Assembly: GCA_003558175.1 (NCBI GenBank)
Contig: PWMO01000323.1
Coordinates: forward strand, 1-5,635
Reading direction: 5' to 3'
Length of the DNA stretch: 5,635 bases
Origin: Spirochaetaceae bacterium
GTDB lineage: Bacteria > Spirochaetota > Spirochaetia > DSM-27196 > PWMO01
Positions within the stretch are counted from its first letter, which is position 1. The number at the start of each line of letters is the position of its first letter. A program made the position numbers and the translations under genes. The notes below the pieces were generated by a model that saw only the letters and a program-made list of their open reading frames with translations, did not search any database and had not been told where the DNA came from. This document shows, piece by piece, positions 1 to 5,635 of this stretch.

Positions 1-2212
1 CACTGATGATGATCGAGCCCGGAAACCTGATGTTGCCGGTGGAGAGGTCAACGTCGCCTTTGAGCGTGTACTCAACCCGCACCTCGATGCGGTTTCCGAC
101 GATGACGAGGTCGCCCTCTCGTTCAGCGACCAGCAGCGTTGAACCGTCCTGCTGTTCTTCGCGGCGCACGAACGCTCCCGCCTCCGGTTCCGGTTGCGGA
201 CTGCCGGCCGGCGGTACCTCAGCGCCGGTCACGTCCATGCCCGCCCGAGCCTCAGTCGGCTGCGGAAGGATACGCACCAGCGGCGTCTCTGCGCGAACCG
301 TGCGTATCTTGTCCTGGTTCCGAAAATCGGCGCGGCCGTCGGCGCGGATGGTTACCGCCGAATCGCTCACCGGCTGCACCAGCAGTTCGAAGGTCTTCTC
401 CGAAGGACGCTCCCCCGGCGTTCCTTGCGCCGCCGACACGTTGGTGACCGGCTCACCGTCCATGGCGCGACGAACCGCCTCCTTCACGACATCGTGCCGG
501 ATTCCGTGCCGCACGGAGTGCCGCTCCAGCGCCTCATACACCGATTCTTCGTTGATGCGTTTGCCGGTTCCCGTGCCGTCGGCCAGCGAGAGAAACGCTT
601 TCATTCTGTCCTGCGTGACGGTGACGCTGACCTGTGCATCACGGTGCGGCCGCAGTCTCAGCAGGGTGGTACCATCCACTTCGGCGCGGTCCAGTACGCC
701 GTCAATCTCTGCGATCACCGCCGGCCCCGAGCGGGTAAGGTTCTCGAACAGCTTGAGCGGCGGCTCAGGCGCCGCGATCCCCTTCAGCGGTTTGCCGAAT
801 ACGTCGCTGCCCGGGGTGCCTTCGGCCGGCGGCGGAATGGTCAACACGCGCTGCTCGCGGCTCACCAGCGCCATCTCCTGAACCGCGTCAAGCGGAAACT
901 CCGCAACGGAAGCAACGCCATCCAGCGCGCGAGGGTCACTCGCGGCGCGCTCCAGTAACCCCCGCTGTTCAGGTCCCGGTATCACCCGAACCGAGAACAG
1001 CAGGTCGCGCGGTGGGCCTTCACCCGGAGGGGTTCCCTCCGCGAGAACATAGCCAACGAGTTCGGTTTCCTCGGAGTGATAGAATGCAACGATATCTTCC
1101 TGGATGCGCTTCTTGTCCAGTCGCGCCAGGCCGGCAGAGCGGATTGCCTGCCCGACCTCCTTGAGCACCAGCGGTTTTCCCCGGCCTTTGCCCTTGCTGA
1201 GCGTCAGAACTGCGGTGAGGCGGTCGTCCGATATGTGGACGTCTATGTCGGCATCACGGCTGACGGTGATCGGGACGCGGCTGTCTGTGCCACGGCGCGC
1301 CGCTTCCACCAGCGCCTGTTCGATCTCCCCGGCAGGAAGCAGCTGGTCCCGCTGCATGCCCGTTTCCAGGGCTTGCTGCAGCGCATCCGCCCCGGAAGGC
1401 AACGGTGCGTCGGGAGTCCCGGGGGAGAGCCGCACGAAGCAGGTGGCCCGGTCCTCGCTGAGTTCCACCTCCCATCGGTGCGGCGCGTAGTGCACGATAT
1501 CTGCCCAGTTGGATCCAACGCGCAGGAATCCGGAAACGGAAGCAATCAGCTCTTCGCCGCGCCGCTCCAGTCCGTTGCCGAGGTAGTATTTCGGGTCGGT
1601 GAGCGGCCTGGGGTGTACCAGCATGCCGTAGACGTTGCGACCGGGTGTGCCCGGCTTCTGCGGCTGAAAGCGGCCGACGGCGGCTCCCTCTGCCACGTAG
1701 GCGGTCTGTTCTACGGAAGGGTCAACGTAGACGCGCTCGGGAACCGTTTCAGTCTCGGTGACCATGACCCGTTCTTCTTTGTCCGGCATAAACGGGAGCC
1801 ATGACTTCTTGAGCTCGGTTTTCTGTTTTTCTATCTTGCGTTTACGGTTGACGAAGATTTCCGGATCACTCGCGGCGGAGAGAACGCGCTCAGCCTGCTC
1901 TGCCAACTCCTCGGGAAGGTTCAGGTCGTAGTACTCTACCGCCTCCGGTACGGCTTCGCTCGGCGGCAGCCCTTCGGCAACAACAACGGTGTCCTGCGCT
2001 GCTCCGTCTCGCTGCATATTCTCCAGCACGGCGCGAACGGCGTCCATGTCGGCGTCCAGCGTGACGCCCTTCTGCTTGACCAGTTGTGCGACGTCTGCCG
2101 TGGACCACGACCTGCCGGCAGGATCTGAGGTAACGGTGAGGGTGGCGACGATGCCATGCCGGTCTACGCTGAGTTCTACATGGCCGGTGATTGTCGGTTC
2201 GACTTTGCTCAT
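1..2212 (-). CDS. Large FapA-family (DUF342) protein with repeated N-terminal modules, 3' end outside window
   Basis: From the ATG at 2212 the minus strand is open for 737 codons and runs off the left edge without a stop. Two in-frame TAA codons lie one codon upstream of the ATG, so this is the most upstream possible start; no Shine-Dalgarno is visible. FapA hallmarks are PGTPGRNVYG (residues 187-196), EGTPGSDVFG (464-473), a weaker third copy around EARAGMDVTGAEV (654-666), and GDVDLSTGNIRFPGSIIIS (719-737), the typical first rungs of the FapA beta-solenoid. By eye there are four wing-like units with a shared V-x-[LIV]-[ST]-x-D-R signature (12-18, 249-255, 325-331, 530-536). A short Lys-rich helix, likely coiled coil, lies around 120-137. 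FapA proteins are usually several hundred residues with one such N-terminal part; here the solenoid only begins near residue 700. Vibrio FapA affects flagellation, but the role here is unknown. It is probably cytoplasmic, as no signal peptide is seen. It is the last gene seen of a three-gene operon, 10 nt after the MinD-like ATPase. Confidence 0.87.
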   Translation of the reverse strand, partial: MSKVEPTITGHVELSVDRHGIVATLTVTSDPAGRSWSTADVAQLVKQKGVTLDADMDAVRAVLENMQRDGAAQDTVVVAEGLPPSEAVPEAVEYYDLNLPEELAEQAERVLSAASDPEIFVNRKRKIEKQKTELKKSWLPFMPDKEERVMVTETETVPERVYVDPSVEQTAYVAEGAAVGRFQPQKPGTPGRNVYGMLVHPRPLTDPKYYLGNGLERRGEELIASVSGFLRVGSNWADIVHYAPHRWEVELSEDRATCFVRLSPGTPDAPLPSGADALQQALETGMQRDQLLPAGEIEQALVEAARRGTDSRVPITVSRDADIDVHISDDRLTAVLTLSKGKGRGKPLVLKEVGQAIRSAGLARLDKKRIQEDIVAFYHSEETELVGYVLAEGTPPGEGPPRDLLFSVRVIPGPEQRGLLERAASDPRALDGVASVAEFPLDAVQEMALVSREQRVLTIPPPAEGTPGSDVFGKPLKGIAAPEPPLKLFENLTRSGPAVIAEIDGVLDRAEVDGTTLLRLRPHRDAQVSVTVTQDRMKAFLSLADGTGTGKRINEESVYEALERHSVRHGIRHDVVKEAVRRAMDGEPVTNVSAAQGTPGERPSEKTFELLVQPVSDSAVTIRADGRADFRNQDKIRTVRAETPLVRILPQPTEARAGMDVTGAEVPPAGSPQPEPEAGAFVRREEQQDGSTLLVAEREGDLVIVGNRIEVRVEYTLKGDVDLSTGNIRFPGSIIIS
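377..2179 (-). repeat. Four divergent protein-level wing repeats within the FapA-like gene
   Basis: Approximate units are residues 12-97 (2179-1922), 249-317 (1468-1262), 325-408 (1240-989) and 530-612 (625-377). Each starts with a strand of the form V-x-[LIV]-[ST]-x-D-R followed by a hydrophobic strand (for example VELSVDR, VELSEDR, VHISDDR, VTVTQDR). A helical stretch follows, of the type 'ALERHSVRHGIRHD..V..A'. Three units (1, 3 and 4) end in an A-x-G-x-P-like turn: VVVAEGLPP (75-83), VLAEGTPPG (389-397) and SAAQGTPGE (593-601). The second unit lacks that turn and runs straight into the third. The alignment is by eye and similarity between units is low, so the borders are approximate. Confidence 0.6.
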
Positions 2213-2222
2213 CGTTTATTAA

Positions 2223-3365
2223 CTACACACTACTGTAGCCCTGTTGGATCGCTTTGACCAGTTTTGCCTTGTAGAGCGCATTCTGTTTGCGAAGATGGCT
2301 GATTTCCGTCTGCTGGCTCTTGATGGTCTCGACCAGATCTCCGGTAGACAGCGTACCGGTGTTGAGCAGATCCTCAACGTATTCCATCTTGGCCTCAAAG
2401 TCGGTCTCAGCCTCCAGCCCGGCTTCCTCGTAGCTGGTGTCGAGCGCCTGCCAGAAGGAGGGCTCGTCATCGTGGTCGAGCTGCGTCATCTTGTCGGCGA
2501 TCCGGCCGATTGCCTGCGAGAGCACCGCCTGTGGCTTGTACACGTATACCGGCAGACCGGCAGCCAGCGCAATGTCCTGAATGTCGTCACGGTAAACAAT
2601 CCCCAGGTGCTCCAACCCGATGCCGAGGTACTGCTCGCAGGAGCGTCGTAACCGGTTGGCCTTGTCCGCGTCTTTGGGGTCTTCGAGCATGTTGAGGATA
2701 AGCCGCGGCCGAAACGTCTCGATCCTGGCGCGCAGTTGCGCGAAGCTCTGCGGATCAACCTGTTCGATGCGCTGCAACAGCTGCGGGATGTAGACCCGCT
2801 GGAACGACTCTTTCTGTTTCCGCAGCGAAGCGAGGTACTCGCCGGCGGCGCTCTTGCGCGGGAACGAGGTGTGGATCAGTCGAAACACCACGTTTTTCAG
2901 AAAGAGGTAGGCGTTGACCGTTGCGGTCGGTGTCGGTGTGGTCACGACGATGCCGCGGCCGGACATCAGGAAGAAATCGAGCACGTTGAAATGGGTGCCC
3001 GCGCCGAGGTCCAGGATCAATACGTCTGCATCGAGCCGGCTGAGCCGGCGAATAAGCATGTTCTTCTGCGCTGCGCTCAGGTTGGCGATTCCGGGGATCT
3101 CCGCGTCACCGGCAATGAAACCCAGACCGCTGTACTCGGTCTGGAGCACGATCTGTTCGAACGGTTTGCGCGAATCATTCAGCCAGGTACCGATGCCCGC
3201 GGGTGGATTGCGCACCCCCAGGATGAGGTGGAGGTTTGACCCGCCAAGGTCGAGATCCGCAAGAATGACGCGTTTGCCCTCGCGGCTGAGCGCGACGGCC
3301 AGGTTGGCGGCGATCAGGGACTTTCCGACCCCGCCTTTGCCTCCCGCAACCGGCACGATTCGCAT
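2223..3365 (-). CDS. MinD/ParA-family ATPase, FlhG/YlxH-like, with C-terminal coiled-coil extension
   Basis: This is a complete 380-residue protein. Residues 8-16 are GGKGGVGKS, the deviant Walker A motif of MinD/ParA proteins, with signature Lys10 and Walker Lys15. DLDLGGSN (37-44) is the switch I/Walker A' region and VLILDLGAGT (115-124) is Walker B with Asp119. The DLGAGTHFNVLDFF form resembles the FlhG/FleN/YlxH side of the family rather than plasmid ParA. Such proteins are ATP-driven dimerising switches that position cell structures at the membrane or pole. After the ATPase core (to about residue 290) come an acidic stretch (about 295-335) and a heptad-like helix (about 343-375) ending in a Lys-rich tail. 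This region is not part of the core fold. The ATG at 3365 is preceded by GAGGAG with a 10-nt spacer. The ATG lies 7 nt after the membrane protein stop and the gene ends 10 nt before the FapA-like gene, so co-transcription is nearly certain. The ATPase family call is firm; the cargo is unknown. Confidence 0.94.
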   Translation of the reverse strand: MRIVPVAGGKGGVGKSLIAANLAVALSREGKRVILADLDLGGSNLHLILGVRNPPAGIGTWLNDSRKPFEQIVLQTEYSGLGFIAGDAEIPGIANLSAAQKNMLIRRLSRLDADVLILDLGAGTHFNVLDFFLMSGRGIVVTTPTPTATVNAYLFLKNVVFRLIHTSFPRKSAAGEYLASLRKQKESFQRVYIPQLLQRIEQVDPQSFAQLRARIETFRPRLILNMLEDPKDADKANRLRRSCEQYLGIGLEHLGIVYRDDIQDIALAAGLPVYVYKPQAVLSQAIGRIADKMTQLDHDDEPSFWQALDTSYEEAGLEAETDFEAKMEYVEDLLNTGTLSTGDLVETIKSQQTEISHLRKQNALYKAKLVKAIQQGYSSV

Positions 3366-3372
3366 GAAACGG

Positions 3373-3777
3373 CTACTCCTCTGAGGTGACGCGGTATGAT
3401 AACAGGAACAGAAACAAAATGGAATCGACCCCGAGAATTGCGAACGGCGTCGCGACCCGAACCAAGGTCACGATCGGCCGGCCGACGTCGCCGGCTATCG
3501 GGAATCCGCTCAAGAGCGCAAGAACGGCAGGCGCCAGCGAGAGGAACTTCCCCAGGCGCAGCAGTGGCAGGTAGTTGGCATGTGGCCACGGGTACAGGGC
3601 AAGCATGGCAAAGGCACCGGCCAGCACAAGCTGAGCCGACCCGAACCAGAGGGCAATAGCGCTGTAGGCGGCCGCGGCGGAGATCTCGGGGCGAATCGTC
3701 AGCAGCGCAAAGAGCGCGGCAAAGCGGACAACCTCCCAACCGGCACAGACCAGAAAGAAAAGTCTTTGTCGTACCAC
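3373..3777 (-). CDS. Small four-helix integral membrane protein of unknown function
   Basis: This 134-residue protein starts with GTG at 3777. An in-frame TGA lies 15 codons upstream and no other start codon falls between, so GTG is the earliest possible start; no Shine-Dalgarno is seen. Four hydrophobic segments are visible at about residues 6-28, 34-61, 69-91 and 100-128, with short loops and a charged tail ending VTSEE. No catalytic or binding motif stands out and I do not recognise the family. It leads the operon with the MinD-like ATPase and the FapA-like protein. One inference is that it anchors or senses for the ATPase at the membrane, but nothing in its sequence proves that. From memory, Borrelia has a small uncharacterised gene between its ctp and a ylxH-type ATPase gene, which could be the counterpart. 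The gene is supported by the strong membrane pattern and tight packing with its neighbour. Confidence 0.8.
   Translation of the reverse strand: MVRQRLFFLVCAGWEVVRFAALFALLTIRPEISAAAAYSAIALWFGSAQLVLAGAFAMLALYPWPHANYLPLLRLGKFLSLAPAVLALLSGFPIAGDVGRPIVTLVRVATPFAILGVDSILFLFLLSYRVTSEE
3376..3381 (-). promoter_or_regulatory. Ribosome binding site of the MinD-like gene inside the upstream coding sequence
   Basis: GAGGAG forms the last two sense codons (Glu-Glu) of the membrane protein and sits 10 nt before the ATPase ATG. Ribosomes finishing the upstream gene would pass over or stop on this site, which suggests coupled translation. Confidence 0.65.
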
Positions 3778-3790
3778 GTGTCTGCTGCCG

Positions 3791-3820
3791 AGTGTACGGG
3801 CGAAACTTTCGGCGAGTCAA
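3791..3820 (-). promoter_or_regulatory. Putative sigma70-type promoter for the leftward operon
   Basis: Read on the minus strand, TTGACT (3820-3815, five of six matches to TTGACA) is followed after 18 bp by TACACT (3796-3791, four of six matches to TATAAT, with the key first TA and last T). Transcription would start near 3784, only about 7 nt before the GTG start at 3777. This is a visual match only. Confidence 0.5.
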
Positions 3821-3829
3821 TAGAAAGTT
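3804..3829. promoter_or_regulatory. Inverted repeat across the divergent -35 boxes, possible operator
   Basis: AACTTTC (3804-3810) and GAAAGTT (3823-3829) are perfect 7-bp inverted arms around a 12-nt centre. The dyad axis is at about 3816-3817, next to the junction of the two -35 boxes. A second, overlapping perfect palindrome, CGAAACTTTCG, lies at 3801-3811 in the leftward promoter's spacer. The symmetry fits a dimeric regulator covering both promoters, but no protein is identified. Confidence 0.35.
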
Positions 3830-3849
3830 GGGGGTATCCGCAGTATATT
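3821..3849 (+). promoter_or_regulatory. Putative sigma70-type promoter for the S41 protease
   Basis: TAGAAA (3821-3826, four of six matches) and TATATT (3844-3849, five of six matches) are separated by 17 bp. Transcription would begin near 3856 and give a leader of about 26 nt that contains the protease Shine-Dalgarno. The -35 box is weak and directly touches the -35 box of the opposite promoter. Confidence 0.42.
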
Positions 3850-3871
3850 GAGAGGACGGACGCAGAGAACT

Positions 3872-3877
3872 GGAGAG
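3872..3877 (+). promoter_or_regulatory. Ribosome binding site of the S41 protease gene
   Basis: GGAGAG lies just before the ATG at 3882, with six bases between the GGAG core and the start codon. It supports that start, which is followed by a clear signal peptide. Confidence 0.7.
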
Positions 3878-3881
3878 AATT

Positions 3882-5315
3882 ATGATCAATACGGGGAATA
3901 GAAGACGGTTTTCCGAGCGCGCCGCCTGGGCGGGAATTACGGTGGCGCTCGTTGCCGTCCTGTTTGTTGTCCTGCTCCCAACCGACGTATTTGCGCAATC
4001 CAGCGCTCAGAGTCGCCGCGGTGAAGCTGAACGCGCGCTGGAGATGTTTTCGCAGGTGTTCCGCTTTGTGCAGGAAAACTATGTTGACGAGGTCGCTACC
4101 GACGAGCTTATCCAGGGCGCACTCGATGGGCTGTTCAAGAGTCTCGGAGACCCGCATTCCAAGTACCTGAGCGCCGAAGAGATGCGCGGGCTCACCGACA
4201 CAACCGCAGGACAGTTCGGCGGCGTGGGCATGTACATATCCAAGCAGCCGGACATGGGCAACGGCACGCCTTCCTACGTTGAAGTCGTCTCGCCCATCGA
4301 GGGAACCCCGGCCTACTTCGCCGGCGTTCAGTCCGGAGACCTGATTGTTCGTATCGAAGGCGAGAGTACCGCGCCGCTTTCCATCGATGAAGTGCTCAAT
4401 CGCCTGCGTGGGCGTCCCGGCAGCGAGGTCAACATCACGCTGCGCCGCGGTCGCACGCACGAGTTCGACCTGGAACTGGTCCGTGACATCATCCAGGTTC
4501 CCACCGTGCGCCGAGACATGATTAACGACGAGATCGGCTTCATGCGCATCATTCAGTTTACTCCGTACACCGACGACCGCGTTCGCGACGCCATCGACTA
4601 TTTTGAGTCCAACGGGTACTCCTCGATGATCATCGACCTGCGCCGCAATCCCGGCGGGTTGCTGACCGGCGTCATCGACACCGCCGGCCTCTTTCTCGAC
4701 GGCGATCTGGTTGTAGGAACCCGCGGGCGCAGCGAGCGCGAGAACGAGCAGTTTCACGCCTCTCGCGGCACCTTTGTCTCCAGCGATATTGAGATTGTGG
4801 TGCTGATTGACGGCGGATCGGCCTCCGCCGCAGAGATTCTTGCCGGCGCGCTCAAGGATCACAACCGCGCCTACCTCATCGGCGAGACCACCTACGGCAA
4901 GGGCAGTGTGCAGCAGGTACGCAGGATTGGTGACGGTGGCTTTCGGCTGACCATGTCACGCTACTACACTCCCTCGGGCACGTATATCGATAAGGCAGGC
5001 ATCGCCCCGCACACCACGGTTCAGGAGCCCGAGCTTTCTGATGACGAGCTCGAGTCGCTGACCAGGCTGCGCAGTGAACGGCGGGTCATGCGCTTCGTCG
5101 ACGAGACCCCCTCGCCTTCCACAGACGATGTTGGCGAGTTCATTCAGCAGCTCGAGAACGACGGAATCGAGCTGTCGGAGACACTGGTTCGGCGCCTGGT
5201 CCGGGACGAAGTCAACCGCGTCAACAACGTGATGCTCGTCTACGATCTGGAATACGACACCGTGCTGCAAGAGGCCGTGCGCCACCTCCAATCGAGCCGC
5301 GTCGCCGCGCCCTGA
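3882..5315 (+). CDS. ctpA: S41-family carboxyl-terminal processing protease (Ctp) with PDZ domain
   Basis: This complete 477-residue serine protease trims or degrades exported proteins from their C-termini in the periplasm. Residues 1-38 form a signal peptide: basic N-region RRR at 7-9, hydrophobic core about 17-32, likely cleavage after VFA (36-38). An N-terminal helical region (about 46-105) includes the conserved QENYVDE and GDPHSKYL stretches. The PDZ domain follows (about 110-200, GGVGMYI at 113-119). The protease core has DLRRNPGG (252-259), DGGSASAAEI with nucleophile Ser315, and YGKGSVQ with general base Lys340. The 25-residue Ser-Lys spacing and Gln344 match CtpA/CtpB enzymes. Arg255 replaces the more usual Asn of DLRNNPGG. 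The C-terminal ~85 residues are acidic and helical and lie outside the core; they may aid substrate choice or oligomerisation. The gene diverges from the ATPase operon and precedes rsmE by 52 nt. Family and activity are secure; substrates are unknown. Confidence 0.97.
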   Translation: MINTGNRRRFSERAAWAGITVALVAVLFVVLLPTDVFAQSSAQSRRGEAERALEMFSQVFRFVQENYVDEVATDELIQGALDGLFKSLGDPHSKYLSAEEMRGLTDTTAGQFGGVGMYISKQPDMGNGTPSYVEVVSPIEGTPAYFAGVQSGDLIVRIEGESTAPLSIDEVLNRLRGRPGSEVNITLRRGRTHEFDLELVRDIIQVPTVRRDMINDEIGFMRIIQFTPYTDDRVRDAIDYFESNGYSSMIIDLRRNPGGLLTGVIDTAGLFLDGDLVVGTRGRSERENEQFHASRGTFVSSDIEIVVLIDGGSASAAEILAGALKDHNRAYLIGETTYGKGSVQQVRRIGDGGFRLTMSRYYTPSGTYIDKAGIAPHTTVQEPELSDDELESLTRLRSERRVMRFVDETPSPSTDDVGEFIQQLENDGIELSETLVRRLVRDEVNRVNNVMLVYDLEYDTVLQEAVRHLQSSRVAAP

Positions 5316-5354
5316 TCATCCCTGTTGCAATCGGGGCGCATTCCTGGAGGATCC

Positions 5355-5360
5355 GAAGGA
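5355..5360 (+). promoter_or_regulatory. Ribosome binding site of rsmE
   Basis: GAAGGA ends 7 nt before the ATG at 5368 and favours that start over the in-frame TTG two codons upstream. A second purine run, GGAGGA, at 5346-5351 lies too far away to serve this ATG. Confidence 0.6.
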
Positions 5361-5367
5361 TTTGTGT

Positions 5368-5635
5368 ATGCGCTGTTTTGTCTTGCCTTCCGATTGTGTC
5401 CAGCACGGCCGCCACAAGCTTACCGGGTCACACTTTCACTATCTCTGCCGCGTCCGCCGCTACCGCGCGGGCGCGACCTTCGCGGCAACCGACGGGAACG
5501 GCACACGGTATCGCTGCAAAGTCCTCGAGGTGAACCCCAGGCACTGCATCATCGAAACCGACCCCGACCCGGCTGTTGACCACGTGCCGACGGCCGCCGC
5601 GCCGGCGGCCGATCGGCTGTCTGCGTCGCTCGAAG
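5368..5635 (+). CDS. rsmE: RsmE-family 16S rRNA (uracil-1498-N3) methyltransferase, N-terminal part
   Basis: The frame is open from ATG 5368 to the right edge, giving 89 residues with no stop. RsmE enzymes methylate N3 of U1498 in 16S rRNA in assembled small subunits using S-adenosylmethionine. The visible part is the N-terminal PUA-like RNA-binding domain: the opening MRCFVLP, then KLTGSHFHYLCRVRRYRAG (17-35), which corresponds to the family's 'L-x-G-x-x-x-HHL-x-x-V-x-R-x-x-x-G' block, then a D-G-N-G-x-x-Y turn (42-48). The SPOUT catalytic domain with the knot lies beyond the window. An Ala/Pro-rich linker (about 66-82) follows the PUA-like domain. The N-terminus has five cysteines (3, 10, 27, 50, 60), somewhat many for this family. 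It lies 52 nt after ctpA on the same strand with no clear terminator between, so read-through is likely. The main uncertainty is that only the less conserved domain is visible. Confidence 0.82.
   Translation, partial: MRCFVLPSDCVQHGRHKLTGSHFHYLCRVRRYRAGATFAATDGNGTRYRCKVLEVNPRHCIIETDPDPAVDHVPTAAAPAADRLSASLE
5591..5611 (+). repeat. Perfect 9-bp inverted repeat within rsmE
   Basis: CGGCCGCCG (5591-5599) and CGGCGGCCG (5603-5611) are exact reverse complements around a 3-nt loop. They encode the Ala/Pro-rich linker of RsmE. The arms could form a very stable RNA hairpin. No T-tract follows, so this is not a typical terminator, and GC-rich Ala/Pro codons produce such symmetry easily. Confidence 0.6.

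Noticed and set aside
6..1804. Long plus-strand ORFs (6-881, 194-958, 1076-1804) at the left end
   Set aside because: They lie antisense to the continuous 737-codon FapA-like frame, which carries recognisable family motifs. Their translations are Arg/Ser/Pro-rich without domain features, as expected of GC-rich shadows.
925..1880. TCACTCGCGGCG appearing at two places in the FapA-like gene
   Set aside because: It encodes AASDP-type stretches at residues 113-117 and 423-427. It is a short shared codon string and not enough to claim a DNA-level repeat, although it may be a remnant of the module duplication.
3314..3889. A 191-codon minus-strand ORF overlapping the membrane protein and ATPase start
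   Set aside because: It is out of frame with the four-helix membrane protein, overlaps the ATPase start and the intergenic region, and has no hydrophobic or motif pattern of its own.
3900..3914. Possible Tat signal (Arg-Arg-Arg-Phe) at the protease N-terminus
   Set aside because: It only loosely resembles S/T-R-R-x-F-L-K. The hydrophobic core is long and strong, and S41 C-terminal proteases are normally Sec-exported, so a Sec signal peptide is more likely.
3699..4862. A 387-codon minus-strand ORF opposite the protease gene
   Set aside because: It is antisense to the S41 catalytic and PDZ coding region and crosses the intergenic promoter region. It shows no coherent domain, and the protease frame is certain.
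5351..5361. Small ATCC-GAA-GGAT hairpin covering the rsmE ribosome site
   Set aside because: The stem has only four base pairs and a 3-nt loop, too weak to call a regulatory switch.
5316..5367. Terminator between ctpA and rsmE
   Set aside because: No stable stem followed by a T-run is present in these 52 bases, so I do not call a terminator.

Overview
The window is a GC-rich, gene-dense bacterial segment with no mobile elements, CRISPR arrays or structural RNA genes that I can see. The protein types point to a spirochaete, probably a free-living Spirochaeta-like lineage rather than Borrelia or Treponema pallidum. The evidence is a MinD/FlhG-like ATPase of the 'DLDLGGSN / DLGAGTHFN' type with a long C-terminal extension, a very large FapA (DUF342) protein, and an S41 C-terminal protease next to them. 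The phylum call is inference from family resemblance.

Layout. Two transcription units diverge from a 104-bp intergenic region (3778-3881). Leftward on the minus strand is a tight three-gene operon: a four-helix membrane protein (3777-3373), a MinD/ParA-like ATPase (3365-2223) and a giant FapA-family protein (2212 to beyond base 1). The gaps are only 7 and 10 nt. The FapA gene has no stop inside the window, so about 40% of the segment is one open, incomplete gene; the plus-strand ORFs over it are antisense shadows. Rightward on the plus strand are a secreted S41 carboxyl-terminal processing protease (3882-5315) and, 52 nt downstream, the start of an RsmE-type 16S rRNA methyltransferase that runs off the right edge.

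Control. The intergenic region holds plausible back-to-back sigma70-type promoters whose -35 boxes abut (3815-3820 and 3821-3826). A perfect 7-bp inverted repeat is centred on that junction. The leftward promoter would give a leader of only about 7 nt before a GTG start.

Working hypothesis. The leftward operon looks like a membrane protein / MinD-like ATPase / beta-solenoid cassette. FapA proteins carry a right-handed beta-solenoid comparable in fold to the MinC C-terminal domain and bactofilins, so a MinD-MinC-like pairing for cell-surface or flagellar positioning is attractive but untested. By eye, the FapA protein also has four successive copies of its N-terminal 'wing' unit before the solenoid begins. 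That is the most unusual structure in the window.
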